This document shows positions 48,737-57,870 of a DNA stretch of 64,000 nucleotides, in pieces. Each line of letters begins with the position of its first letter. Position 1 is the first letter of the stretch. This stretch comes from Paraburkholderia sabiae. GTDB taxonomy: Bacteria > Pseudomonadota > Gammaproteobacteria > Burkholderiales > Burkholderiaceae. The stretch covers positions 4,650,001 to 4,714,000 of the forward strand of contig NZ_CP125295.1 in NCBI RefSeq assembly GCF_030412785.1. Direction: 5' to 3'. The notes beneath the pieces were generated by a model that ran no database searches, was not told the DNA's origin, and saw only the letters and a list, made by a program, of their open reading frames with translations. Position numbers and translations under genes: made by a program.

Positions 48737-49249
48737 TCAGCTATTCGGCTTGCCGAGGAAATCCAGCTTGCCCAGCTCGACGCCGTTATGACGCAGGATG
48801 TCGTAAGCCGTCGTGATGTGGAAATAGAAGTTCGGCATGGCGAAGCCGAGCAGATAAGACAAGCCGTTGAACTCGACGGGTCCGCTGCGCATTTTCAACG
48901 TCACCTCGCGCGTTTCCGATCCGTCGATCTGTGCGGCATTGAACTCCTTCAGATAATCGATCGTTTTCTGAATGCGCGCGTGCAGTTCGTCGAACGTGAA
49001 TTCGACATCGTCGAACTTCGGTGCTTCGACACCGGCCAGACGCGCCGCGCAACCTTTAGCCGTATCCGTCGCGATGTGCACCTGGCGCGCCAGCGGATGC
49101 ATGTCCGGAAAGAGGCGCGCGCCCGTCAGCACGGACGGATCGATCTGCTTTTCTGCCGCGTGCGCCTGTCCCTTGCCGAGAATGGCCTGCAAATTGGTAA
49201 GGCCGCGGATCAGCACGGGAACTGATGCCTGAAACATCGAGATGGTCAT
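48737..49249 (-). CDS. DUF1993 protein
   Basis: A 170-residue cytoplasmic protein of the DUF1993 family (MTISMFQASVPVLIRGLTNLQAIL at the start, DMHPLARQVHIATDTAKGCAARLAG, FDELHARIQKTIDYL and FYFHITTAYDILRHNGVELGKLDFLG at the end). The His-rich helical bundle resembles DinB-like proteins, but no catalytic role is known. Confidence 0.9.
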   Translation of the reverse strand: MTISMFQASVPVLIRGLTNLQAILGKGQAHAAEKQIDPSVLTGARLFPDMHPLARQVHIATDTAKGCAARLAGVEAPKFDDVEFTFDELHARIQKTIDYLKEFNAAQIDGSETREVTLKMRSGPVEFNGLSYLLGFAMPNFYFHITTAYDILRHNGVELGKLDFLGKPNS

Positions 49250-49302
49250 GGAGGGTCCTCGAATTCATGGGGTCGCGCGCGCTCCTGGCCACGCGGTCGC
49301 AT

Positions 49303-49345
49303 AGCGTAACGCAACAGCGCAAATGCTGCTGGAGCAGCGTAACGC
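49303..49345 (+). repeat. Direct repeat in the 49250-49565 intergenic gap
   Basis: AGCGTAACGC occurs at 49303-49312 and again at 49336-49345, 33 bp apart (about three helical turns). The 316-bp gap separates the divergent DUF1993 and S53 peptidase genes and holds their promoters; the repeat may be an operator for either. I see nothing else in the gap. Confidence 0.4.
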
Positions 49346-49565
49346 GAATCCCGTTCGCGACAAAAGCTGGCCGTTCGGTTAGCCATCCGGCCAGGTGTCG
49401 GGCGGGCCGGAACTGTGTTCGAATGGATTGGTCGGATGGTTGTCGTTGGCTCGTGACCAGCGTCGTGACGCAAGCGAGTTGTAGCGCGCCGACGCTTTGC
49501 TGCACCCTGCGTGCGCCGTGTTTCTAACGCGTGGCTTCGCGCCATGCACAGGGAGAATCGCAACC

Positions 49566-51128
49566 ATGACGAAGCATCCATTGCCCGGCAGCGAGCGCCA
49601 GCTTGCGCCCGGTTCGAAGGTGGTCGCACAGTGCGACCCGTCGGAAACGATTCAGATCGTGGTCGTGCTGCGTCGCAAGGACGAGCAGCAGTTTGCCCAG
49701 ATGATGAAGAAAATCGAGTCGGGCGCGGCGGACGCGAAGCCGCTCACGCGTGACGAACTCGAACAGCGCTTCGGCGCTTCGCCGGAAGACATTGCGAAAC
49801 TGAAAGCCTTTGCCACACAACATGGTCTGACGGTGGTTCGCGAAGACGCGTCGGCGCGCACTGTCGTGCTGAGCGGCAAGATCGAGCAGTTCCAGAAGGC
49901 GTTCGACGTCCAGTTGCAGCACTACGAACATCAGTCCATGGGACGTTTCCGCGGCCGCACGGGCGCGATCAGCGTGCCCGATGATCTGCATGGCATCGTC
50001 ATGGCCGTGCTGGGTCTCGACGATCGTCCGCAGGCGCGGCCGCACTTCCGCATCCGGCCGCCGTTCCAGCCGGCGAGAGCACAGCCGGCGTCGTCGTTCA
50101 CGCCGTTGCAACTCGCATCGCTGTACCAGTTCCCGCAGGGCGACGGCAGCGGCCAGTGCATCGGCATCGTCGAACTGGGCGGCGGTTACCGCACAGCCGA
50201 TCTCGACAGCTACTTTTCGAGCCTCGGCGTGGGCACGCCGAAGGTGGTCTCCGTCGGCGTCGATCAGGGCGACAATCACCCCACGGGCGATCCGAACGGA
50301 CCCGACGGCGAAGTGACGCTGGACATCGAGATCGCAGGCGCCATTGCGCCTGCCGCGACCATCGCCGTGTACTTCACGACCAATAGCGACGCCGGCTTTA
50401 TCGACGCCGTCAGCCAGGCCGTGCACGACAAGACCAACAAGCCGTCGGTGATTTCGATCAGCTGGGGCGCGCCGGAAAGCGTGTGGACCGCGCAGTCAAT
50501 GAACGCGTTCAACGACGTGCTGCAATCCGCTGCGGCGATCGGCGTGACGGTGTGCGCGGCATCGGGCGACAGCGGTTCCAGCGACGGTGTCGGCGACGGC
50601 AGCGATCACGTCGACTTTCCGGCGTCGAGTCCCTACGTGCTCGCATGCGGCGGCACCAGTCTGCAAGGCTCCGGGCAATCCGTTTCGCATGAAGTCGTGT
50701 GGAACGACGGCTCGAACGGCGGCGCGACGGGCGGCGGCGTGAGCGCCACGTTTCCCGTGCCGGCATGGCAGGAAGGACTGTCGACATCGGCTGCGCAAGG
50801 CGGCAAGCGCGCGTTGACGGGGCGCGGCGTGCCGGACGTGGCGGGCGACGCATCGCCGCTCACGGGCTACGACGTGATCGTCGACGGCAACAACACGGTG
50901 GTGGGCGGCACCAGCGCCGTCGCGCCGCTGTGGGCCGCGCTGATCGCACGCATCAACGGCGCGAAGGGTGCGCCCGTCGGCTTCGTCAATCCGAAGCTGT
51001 ACAAGGCGTCGGGCGCCTGCAACGACATCACGCAGGGTAACAACGGCAGTTATTCGGCGACCACGGGCTGGGACGCCTGCACGGGATTGGGCAGCCCCAA
51101 TGGTGTGAAGGTCGCGGCAGCTTTATAG
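49566..51128 (+). CDS. S53 family serine-carboxyl peptidase (sedolisin)
   Basis: A 520-residue kumamolisin-like peptidase. Residues about 30-165 form the activation prodomain (RDELEQRFGASPEDIAKLKAFATQHGLTV, DVQLQHYEH). The catalytic core has Glu and Asp in GEVTLDIEIAGAIAP, the Asp of the oxyanion site in the ASGDSGSSDG region, and Ser in VVGGTSAVAPLWAAL. Calcium-binding Asp residues occur near the end (ASGACNDI, TGWDACTG). Sedolisins work at acidic pH. No signal peptide is visible at the chosen start (GGGAGA 8 bases upstream), which is unusual for a secreted enzyme. An S10 peptidase follows in the same direction. Confidence 0.93.
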   Translation: MTKHPLPGSERQLAPGSKVVAQCDPSETIQIVVVLRRKDEQQFAQMMKKIESGAADAKPLTRDELEQRFGASPEDIAKLKAFATQHGLTVVREDASARTVVLSGKIEQFQKAFDVQLQHYEHQSMGRFRGRTGAISVPDDLHGIVMAVLGLDDRPQARPHFRIRPPFQPARAQPASSFTPLQLASLYQFPQGDGSGQCIGIVELGGGYRTADLDSYFSSLGVGTPKVVSVGVDQGDNHPTGDPNGPDGEVTLDIEIAGAIAPAATIAVYFTTNSDAGFIDAVSQAVHDKTNKPSVISISWGAPESVWTAQSMNAFNDVLQSAAAIGVTVCAASGDSGSSDGVGDGSDHVDFPASSPYVLACGGTSLQGSGQSVSHEVVWNDGSNGGATGGGVSATFPVPAWQEGLSTSAAQGGKRALTGRGVPDVAGDASPLTGYDVIVDGNNTVVGGTSAVAPLWAALIARINGAKGAPVGFVNPKLYKASGACNDITQGNNGSYSATTGWDACTGLGSPNGVKVAAAL

Positions 51129-51249
51129 TCTGAGCAGCGGACGGTTTGGGTGGTAACAGGTGTCACGCAAATGGCACCCGGTTGGCATAAAGGCGGCGAT
51201 CAACGCATCGCAACAGTGGGCATTACAACAGGCATTCGATGGAGCGATC

Positions 51250-52914
51250 ATGACGAACACAGAATCGGCTTCCGGCAGTTTGCAGTCGCCTCACAATTCA
51301 CATGCCGCGCAGGAAGCGTCCGCCGCGAGCGGGTCGCACAAGGCCGGCGACCAGCCGTTCTTCGATCCCGTCGCATACGGCAACGGCCCCGACGACTCGG
51401 TTACGGACACGAGCGAGAACGCCGCGATCACGAAGCATTCGGTCACGATCGGTGGCAAGAAGATCAACTACACGGCCACAGCCGGCCATCTGGTGACCGT
51501 CGATCCTTCCAGCTCGCAACCCGCGGCCAAGTTCTTCTATGTGGCCTTCACGCAGGACAACCAGAAGGAAGAGACGAGGCCGCTCACGTTCTTCTATAAC
51601 GGCGGGCCGGGTTCGTCGTCGGTGTTCGTGCTGCTTGGGTCATTCGCGCCGCGCCGCATCAAGACGTCGATGCCGAGCTTCACGCCGCCCGCGCCGTATC
51701 AGATGGAAGATAACCCCGACAGTCTGCTCGACAAGAGCGATCTCATCTTTATCAACCCGGTCGGCACGGGCTATTCGGCCGCCGTCGCGCCACGCAAGAA
51801 CCGCGATTTCTGGGGCGTGGATCAGGACGCCGATTCGATCAAGCAGTTCATCAAGCGCTATCTGACGAAGAACAATCGCTGGAACTCGCCGAAGTTTCTG
51901 TTCGGCGAGTCGTACGGCACGGCGCGCAGCTGCGTGCTCGCCTACAAGCTGCACGAAGACGGCGTCGATCTGAACGGCATTACGCTGCAGTCGTCGATTC
52001 TCGACTACACGCAGGCGGGCAATCCCATCGGCGCATTGCCCACGGCCGCCGCCGACGCGTGGTATCACAAGAAACTCGGCGTCGCGCCGAGGCCCACGGA
52101 TCTCGGCCAGTTCGTCGAAGAGGTCGCTCAGTTCGCGCGCACCGACTACCTGAACGCGCTGCGCAAGTTCCCGACCACCGACAACGCCGTGGTAGAGAAG
52201 CTGAGCGAGTACACGGGCATCGACAAGACCACGCTTCTGGCGTGGAGCCTCGATATTGCCGGTTACGACAGCCGCGGCAATTCGCTGTTTCTGACCACGC
52301 TGCTCAAGTCGAAGGGGCTCGCGCTCGGCGCGTACGACGGCCGCGTGACGGCGATCGAAACGGGCATCGCGGGCAAGATCGATCCGAACTCGGGCGGCAA
52401 CGATCCGACCATGACGGCCGTCACAGGCGTCTACACGACGATGTGGAACGTCTACCTCAACGAGCAGTTGAAGTTTACGTCGAACTCGGCGTTCACGGAC
52501 CTCAACGATCAGGCGTTCAAGTTCTGGGACTTCGGCCATATCGATCCGACGGGCGAACAGAAGGGCCTCGACAGCAAGGGCAACATCATCCTGTACACGG
52601 CGGGCGATCTTGCGGCTGTGATGGCGCTCAATGTCGATCTGAAAGTGCTGTCGGCGAACGGCTTCTACGATTTCGTCACGCCGTTCTATCAGACCGTGAT
52701 CGACTTGCAGCAGATGCCGCTGCTGAGCCAGCACGTGCGCGACAACCTGTCAGCGCGCTTTTATCCGTCGGGCCATATGGTGTATCTCGACGGGGGCTCG
52801 CGCACTGCGTTGAAGGCCGATCTCGCGTCGATGTACGAGGCAGCGGTCACCAACACGGCCGCGCTCGGGCGCGTGCGGGAGTTGCAGGCGCTCACGGCTG
52901 CGAAGATGCATTGA
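51250..52914 (+). CDS. S10 family serine carboxypeptidase
   Basis: A 554-residue peptidase. Family motifs are PLTFFYNGGPGSSSVFVLLGSF, nucleophile Ser in FLFGESYGTARS, catalytic Asp in NGFYDFVTPF and His in YPSGHMVYLDGGS. It removes C-terminal residues at acidic pH. The start at 51250 has TGGAG 6 bases upstream; the N-terminus is a Ser/Ala/His-rich stretch of about 50 residues without a signal peptide. It lies 121 bp downstream of the S53 peptidase, and both probably act together on acid-denatured proteins. A long hairpin follows. Confidence 0.92.
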   Translation: MTNTESASGSLQSPHNSHAAQEASAASGSHKAGDQPFFDPVAYGNGPDDSVTDTSENAAITKHSVTIGGKKINYTATAGHLVTVDPSSSQPAAKFFYVAFTQDNQKEETRPLTFFYNGGPGSSSVFVLLGSFAPRRIKTSMPSFTPPAPYQMEDNPDSLLDKSDLIFINPVGTGYSAAVAPRKNRDFWGVDQDADSIKQFIKRYLTKNNRWNSPKFLFGESYGTARSCVLAYKLHEDGVDLNGITLQSSILDYTQAGNPIGALPTAAADAWYHKKLGVAPRPTDLGQFVEEVAQFARTDYLNALRKFPTTDNAVVEKLSEYTGIDKTTLLAWSLDIAGYDSRGNSLFLTTLLKSKGLALGAYDGRVTAIETGIAGKIDPNSGGNDPTMTAVTGVYTTMWNVYLNEQLKFTSNSAFTDLNDQAFKFWDFGHIDPTGEQKGLDSKGNIILYTAGDLAAVMALNVDLKVLSANGFYDFVTPFYQTVIDLQQMPLLSQHVRDNLSARFYPSGHMVYLDGGSRTALKADLASMYEAAVTNTAALGRVRELQALTAAKMH

Positions 52915-52966
52915 ACGCTTTTTTTCACGCGTCAGATTCGGGACGCGTCTGCCCTGAAAATGCCGC

Positions 52967-53005
52967 CATCGAGGGCATCGCATGTACATTGCGATGCCCT
53001 CGATG
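52967..53005. terminator. Long perfect hairpin after the S10 peptidase
   Basis: CATCGAGGGCATCGCA (52967-52982) pairs perfectly with TGCGATGCCCTCGATG (52990-53005), a 16-bp stem around the loop TGTACAT. It has no T-run, so it is a terminator or a mobile palindromic element; position 53 bp after the stop favours the former. Confidence 0.55.
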
Positions 53006-53250
53006 CCTTCAGCATCGAGATTGTCAAGCGATTCAAACGGGGCGCAAAACGGACCGCAAATCGGTCGGTATTTACGTCATGCGTCCCGGATGTGTTTTAA
53101 TTGCCTTGCGAATTAACTCTTCCGCGCTGTTCGAAGGCGCGCTGATTAATGAATGCAGGGAAGGTGAACGCGCCCGCTCAGGCGCATGGCGTTGATCGAA
53201 TCGAATCCATTGTCCGCGATGCACGTCGTGTCGTGGACCGCGCGCGAGCG

Positions 53251-53766
53251 ATGCGCAGGCGCGGTGTCGCGCTCGTAATCGTGTGTGCTGGCTTGTCTCT
53301 GCATGCCGCGTCGTCGTTTGCGCAGGATGCGTCGATGCTCGACGACCGCGTGACGCAGCAGAACATTACCGCGACGATCTGCCGGCCCGGTTACGCCGAC
53401 ACCGTTTCGCCACCGTTCGACGACATGATGGAGCACAAGGACCGGCTGCTCGCCGAGCGTGGTATCGACAGCGAACATGGCACGCGCTACGCGCTGGACC
53501 GTCGCGTGCCGATCGTGCTGGGCGGATCGCCGGATGCACCGGATAACCTGGATCTGTTGCCGTGGGGCGGGCACAAAGGCGAGCGCCGCAAGGAACTGCT
53601 GACGGCGAAGCTCAAGCGCTGCGTGTGCGAAGGGCGCATGAGTCTGAGCGAGGCGCAGACTGCGATCGCCGGAAACTGGTCGGCGCACTATGCGGGCTTC
53701 GGCAGCGCACCGTGCGACAGTGACAGCGCTGGCGGCGTGGCGTCGATCGGCGACGACGGCTCCTGA
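53251..53766 (+). CDS. Exported HNH-nuclease-like protein with altered active site
   Basis: A 171-residue protein from the ATG at 53251, which opens a signal peptide (MRRRGVALVIVCAGL, cleavage near FAQ). An upstream ATG (53149) would add 34 residues before the signal and is less likely. The mature part follows a family of secreted HNH-like nucleases: NITATICRPGYADTV, then VPIVLGGSPDAPDNLDLLPWGG and a C-terminal KRCVCEGRMSLSEAQTAIAGNW. The family DH before the PLxLGG motif reads DR here, so the catalytic His seems lost. It could still bind DNA or cell-wall targets. Confidence 0.65.
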   Translation: MRRRGVALVIVCAGLSLHAASSFAQDASMLDDRVTQQNITATICRPGYADTVSPPFDDMMEHKDRLLAERGIDSEHGTRYALDRRVPIVLGGSPDAPDNLDLLPWGGHKGERRKELLTAKLKRCVCEGRMSLSEAQTAIAGNWSAHYAGFGSAPCDSDSAGGVASIGDDGS

Positions 53767-53873
53767 CGCATACCGCGACGACTGGTTCGCATTCGGCCCG
53801 CATCCGGTCCGCCTTCCCGGACGCCGCGATACATCGAAGTACGCGGCCAACCGTCACATTCTGGAGAACCGAC

Positions 53874-54218
53874 ATGAAGCAATCATTCATCGCTATCGCC
53901 CTGGCCGCGCTCGGCTGCCTTGCGGCGAGCCAGGCGGCACTGGCGGCATCGCCGTGCGGCAAGGACGACGCGCTGCAAATTCGCGGCGACACGCCGGGCG
54001 CGATCAGCTACGACGTGTACCGTCAGCTGCGCCCGCTCGACGTGCATCGCCTTGCGCTCTTTCAGGACGCAGGCACTGTCAAACGTCTGCCCGACGGACT
54101 CGATGTTTGTGAAATCGCCGACGACGGTGTCTCCGATCCTTCCGCCGTGCTCGTGCACGTGCCGCAAGGCAAGATGGCGTGGTGGGTCAGCGCGGCGAAC
54201 GTCGAGAACGCGGATTAA
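53874..54218 (+). CDS. Small exported protein of unknown function
   Basis: A 114-residue protein with a signal peptide (MKQSFIAIALAALGCLAASQAALA, then ASPCG). Mature segments include VYRQLRPLDVHRLALFQD and a C-terminal GKMAWWVSAAN. Two Cys (SPCGK, DVCEI) may form a disulfide. A GATACAT at 53828-53834 with AGTACGC ten bases on lies just upstream but has no -10 box at the usual distance. No family recognised. Confidence 0.65.
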   Translation: MKQSFIAIALAALGCLAASQAALAASPCGKDDALQIRGDTPGAISYDVYRQLRPLDVHRLALFQDAGTVKRLPDGLDVCEIADDGVSDPSAVLVHVPQGKMAWWVSAANVENAD

Positions 54219-54372
54219 GTTCAGCAAGTCAAACGCAGGCGGTATGTCGCACTCTGCGTTGCCGCGGGGCACGTTTCTGGCTACGCTGAGGGTTGTTGTC
54301 AATGCGGTGTCAAGGCGGTGTCAGTGCGGTATCAGAGCAGTATGACCACCATCAACAGAGAGCGTGGTGCGT

Positions 54373-54648
54373 ATGAAGATCATCGTGTGGAACATCCCCG
54401 AGTCGTGCTCGGAGCAGGAAGTGCGTGATTTTCTCGGCCACGAACTTGGCCATTATGCGAAAGACATTGAAGTGTTCGAGCAGGGCACGTCGAACGCGTA
54501 CGCCAAGGTCGATGTCGATGCCGACGACGCCTATGTCGCCGACGTCATCGCGCAGCAATTCAACGGCAAGCAGCTGGGCGGCGTGTCGCTGCAGGTGAGC
54601 GCCGTGCCGTTCGGTGGCGACGAAGCCCCGCCGCGGCCTCGTCCGTAA
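54373..54648 (+). CDS. RRM-like RNA-binding protein
   Basis: A 91-residue protein from the ATG at 54373 (GTG codons at 54364 and 54367 are alternatives). KIIVWNIPESCSEQEVRDFLGHE and AYAKVDVDADDAYVADVIAQQFNGKQLGGVSLQVSAV outline a beta-alpha-beta-beta-alpha-beta RRM, with KIIVWNIP at the RNP2 position and AYAKVDVD at RNP1. The aromatic residues that usually stack on RNA are partly missing. Tail is Pro/Arg-rich. Likely a small RNA chaperone; the targets are unknown. Confidence 0.75.
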   Translation: MKIIVWNIPESCSEQEVRDFLGHELGHYAKDIEVFEQGTSNAYAKVDVDADDAYVADVIAQQFNGKQLGGVSLQVSAVPFGGDEAPPRPRP

Positions 54649-54675
54649 TTCACGCCGCAGCGCGCAGCCGCGCGT

Positions 54676-55512
54676 TCAATCGAAAGGCGTGTAGGGCAGC
54701 GCCCGCTTGTGACGCGTGCTGTCATAGAAGCGCATGACGGTGTCGAACACCGCATCGCTCACGGGCTTGCCCTCGAGAAAATCGTCGATGTCCGCGTAAC
54801 GGATGCCGTACGCGTCCTCGTCGGGACGTTGAGGGCGCAACATTTCGAGGTCGGCGGTCGGCACCTTGTGCGCGAGCGCATCGCTGGCGCCGAGCGTCGT
54901 GGCGAGTTCGCGCACGCGCCGCTTGGTCAGTCCCGCGAGCGGCAGCACATCGGCGCCGCCGTCGCCGAATTTCGTGAAGAAACCCATCACCGATTCCGCC
55001 GCGTGGTCCGTGCCGATCACAACGCCGCGCCGCGCGCTTGCCGCCGCGTATTGCGCGATCATCCGCTGGCGCGCCTTGATGTTGCCGTGCACGAAGTCCT
55101 GCTGCGACTCGTCGGCGAAGGGCAGGCCGCTGGCTGTGAGCGACGCGAGCATCGCGTCGGCGGCGGGACGGATGTCGACCTTCAGCGTTTCGTCGGGACG
55201 GATGAACGCGAGCGCCTGCTGCGCATCGGCTTCGTCGTGCTGCACGCCATACGGCAAACGCATCGCGACAAAGCGCGCGTCGTACCGGGCGTCGCGCAGA
55301 CGCTCGACGGCAAGTTGCGCGAGCCGGCCCGCCGTCGACGAATCGACGCCGCCGCTGATGCCGAGCACGTACGCGCTCAATCCGTTCGCACGCAGATAGT
55401 CGGCGAGAAACGCGACGCGCCGCTCGATTTCGCGCGCGGCATCGAATGTGTCTGCGACGTGCAATTCTGCTGCAATCTGCCGCTGACGCACGGCGCGTTG
55501 CTGCTGGTCCAT
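54676..55512 (-). CDS. nadE: Ammonia-dependent NAD+ synthetase
   Basis: A 278-residue NadE, close to the E. coli length of 275. It joins nicotinate adenine dinucleotide and ammonia with ATP. The PP-loop is GISGGVDSST, and further signatures are MRLPYGVQHDEADAQ, GNIKARQRMIAQYAAA, IGTDHAAESVMGFFTKFGDGGADV and PTADLEMLRPQRPDEDAYG. No glutaminase domain is present. The ATG at 55512 follows AGGAG by 6 bases. It converges on the RRM gene. Confidence 0.95.
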   Translation of the reverse strand: MDQQQRAVRQRQIAAELHVADTFDAAREIERRVAFLADYLRANGLSAYVLGISGGVDSSTAGRLAQLAVERLRDARYDARFVAMRLPYGVQHDEADAQQALAFIRPDETLKVDIRPAADAMLASLTASGLPFADESQQDFVHGNIKARQRMIAQYAAASARRGVVIGTDHAAESVMGFFTKFGDGGADVLPLAGLTKRRVRELATTLGASDALAHKVPTADLEMLRPQRPDEDAYGIRYADIDDFLEGKPVSDAVFDTVMRFYDSTRHKRALPYTPFD

Positions 55513-55805
55513 CGGCGTTCTCCTCGCAAGACGCGGTGATTTCGGCTTCGATGATTGCATGAACTGCCGGATTCGGTGCGCTGTCATGCTTTGTCTGGTT
55601 TAATGATGCAAACCTATATTCCATTCTGACCGATTGGCGCGTTAATTCGACGGACGCAGTTCCGCCGAACATCGGACAGTGGAAGCATGGGTTTGTCATC
55701 ATCATCAGCCCGGTGCGCGAGCGACGTCTCGTCGCCGGAAGACGTCCGGCAGCGTGTCACGAGCAGCTGCGCGGACGGGCGACATGCAGTGATGTTCGAA
55801 CAAAA

Positions 55806-56876
55806 ATGACTAGCAAAAAAGACAACAACATGTTTATTCCGCCTGCACGAGAGACGGCGGATTCGCAGATCGGTAATCTGCGCATCGATGACGGGGAGTT
55901 GCGCGGCGACAGGATCGCATCGGCGCTGCGTGCATGCTTGCGTCGGCGGGCGTTATCGCTGTCCGTTGCGCTTGCCGCGGCGCTCGCCGTGCCCGCGTTC
56001 GCGCAGAATGTGCCGCAAATTGCGCCGCAAACCTCACCGCAAGACGCCGCCAATCCTGCCGTCGATGCATCCGGTGTCGCGACGCACGATGCCGTCGGCG
56101 GAATGGATCCGCGCCGCGCGTTCCTGATGCGCGATGTGTTCGCGAGCAGCGTCACCCGTCGTCTGAAAGTGCCCGCCGCCGAACAGCGCGCGTACGGCGA
56201 GCGTCTGCAGCAGGCGCTCGCGCAGAACGATCTGGGCAACCTGTCGGCCGAATATGTGGTGCTCGTCGATCGCAGCGAGAACGTGCAGGCGCTTTTCATC
56301 TATTTTCGCGCGACGCCGTCCGACGCCTGGCAGATGATCGGCGCGTCGCCCGTCGCGACGGGCCGTCCCGGTCAGTACGATCACTTCATCACGCCGCTCG
56401 GCGTGTTCGAGCACACGCCGGACAACATGGATTTCCGCGCGGAAGGCACGATGAACCAGAACGGCATCCGCGGCTACGGCAATCACGACATGCGCATCTT
56501 CGATCTCGGCTGGGCGCAAGGCGAGCGCGGCTGGGGCAAGGGCGGCATGTCGCAGATGCGCTTTCAGATGCACGCCACCGACCCCGACAGGCTCGAACCG
56601 ATTCTCGGCATCCGCCACTCGAAAGGCTGTGTGCGGATTCCGGCGTCGCTGAACGTGTTCCTCGATCATTACGGCATTCTCGATCGCGATTACGAGGCGC
56701 TCGTCGCCGAAGGGCGCTCGCTGTGGGTGCTGCATTCGAACCGCGTCGCGACGCCGTGGGCGGGGCGCTATATCGTCGTCGTCGATTCGCAGCGCAAGGC
56801 GCGGCCCGCGTGGTCGCCGGCGCCGAGCGGCAAGGCGCGCGCGAAGGTGCCGGCCAACGCCGACACGGCCGACTAG
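55806..56876 (+). CDS. L,D-transpeptidase (YkuD-like)
   Basis: A 356-residue protein. A hydrophobic segment at about 45-68 (RRRALSLSVALAAALAVPAFA) acts as signal or anchor after a charged lead, so the start is uncertain; ATG at 55806 is used and 55830 is the alternative. The catalytic domain has GPLGVFEHTP-like and NQNGIRGYGNHDMRIFDLGWAQ segments and the active site IRHSKGCVRIP (His, then Cys). It should form L,D-crosslinks in peptidoglycan or attach lipoprotein. The gene stands alone. Confidence 0.82.
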   Translation: MTSKKDNNMFIPPARETADSQIGNLRIDDGELRGDRIASALRACLRRRALSLSVALAAALAVPAFAQNVPQIAPQTSPQDAANPAVDASGVATHDAVGGMDPRRAFLMRDVFASSVTRRLKVPAAEQRAYGERLQQALAQNDLGNLSAEYVVLVDRSENVQALFIYFRATPSDAWQMIGASPVATGRPGQYDHFITPLGVFEHTPDNMDFRAEGTMNQNGIRGYGNHDMRIFDLGWAQGERGWGKGGMSQMRFQMHATDPDRLEPILGIRHSKGCVRIPASLNVFLDHYGILDRDYEALVAEGRSLWVLHSNRVATPWAGRYIVVVDSQRKARPAWSPAPSGKARAKVPANADTAD

Positions 56877-56894
56877 CAGCGCGGTCAAGCGCGG

Positions 56895-57776
56895 TCACGA
56901 CCGCGCCAGCAAAACTCCGATCAGCGCGACGACGAAGCCCGCCACCTGAATCGCCGTCAGCGTTTCGCCGAAGCCGACATAGCCTTCGAGCGCGGCCAGC
57001 GGCGGCGCGAGAAATAGCAGCGCCGTCGCGCGCGACGCGTCGCCGCGCCGCACCATCCACACCAGCAGCGTGACGCTCACGCCCGACAGCATCACGATGC
57101 CCCACGCGAGCGACATCCAGAGCGTCGGCGACGGAATCCATTTGTGCTCGCCGAGCGCCAGCGCGAACACCAGCACGACCACAGCCGCGCCGAAGTTCTG
57201 CACGGCGCTCGCGCTGCGGATATCGGCTTTCGACAGCGACGTCTTCTGGATCAGCGTGCCCGCCGTGATCGCGCACACGGCCAGAATCGACACGCCGATC
57301 ACCAGCCATTGCGGCACGTCGCCCGCATGGCCTTGCACGACGGGCGAGGGCGCTGCCACGAGTTTCGGTTCGAGCACCAGCGCGACGCCGACGAGACCGA
57401 GCATCATGCCTGTCCAGCCGCGCCCCGACAGACGTTCGCCGAACAGCGGCGCGGCCACGGCGGCCGTCAGCAGCGGCTGCAGCGCGCCGAGCAGCGCCAT
57501 GATGCCCGCGCTCATGCCTTGCGCGACAGCCCAGTATCCTGCGCCGAGATAGACGCCTTGCAGCAGCGCGCCCGCGATCAGATGCTTGCCGAGCGCGCGG
57601 CCCGTCGGCCATTCGACGCGCGCGACGAGCGCCGCCGCCATGAACAGCAGCGCCGTGCCGCCGAAACGCGCGAGCAGGAAGAGATTGGGATCGGCGAAAG
57701 GTTTGATCGCGCGCGCGACCACGAAACCCGTCGACCAGAGAACGACGAAGACAACGGCATTGAAGACAACCAGCAT
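56895..57776 (-). CDS. EamA-family drug/metabolite transporter
   Basis: A 293-residue inner-membrane protein of ten hydrophobic helices in two EamA repeats: first LWSTGFVVARAIKPFADPNLFLLARFGGTALLF and GVYLGAGYWAVAQGMSAGIMALLGALQPLLTA, second AVCAITAGTLIQKTSLSKADIRSAS and LFLAPPLAALEGYVGFGETLTAIQVAGFVVALIGVLL. The start at 57776 opens the first helix. The substrate is unknown. Confidence 0.9.
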   Translation of the reverse strand: MLVVFNAVVFVVLWSTGFVVARAIKPFADPNLFLLARFGGTALLFMAAALVARVEWPTGRALGKHLIAGALLQGVYLGAGYWAVAQGMSAGIMALLGALQPLLTAAVAAPLFGERLSGRGWTGMMLGLVGVALVLEPKLVAAPSPVVQGHAGDVPQWLVIGVSILAVCAITAGTLIQKTSLSKADIRSASAVQNFGAAVVVLVFALALGEHKWIPSPTLWMSLAWGIVMLSGVSVTLLVWMVRRGDASRATALLFLAPPLAALEGYVGFGETLTAIQVAGFVVALIGVLLARS

Positions 57777-57870
57777 CGGACGACCCGAACCACGGACACG
57801 AAGTCCGCAGTATCGGCGCAAGTGCATGCGGCTGTCTTGTTCGAAGCTGCACTTGCCGCAGCGAGCCCGA

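Noticed and set aside
53828..53844. GATACAT followed by AGTACGC, before the small exported protein at 53874
   Set aside because: The heptamers have 10-bp spacing, but the -10 box is missing and the site is only about 30-40 bp from the start codon.
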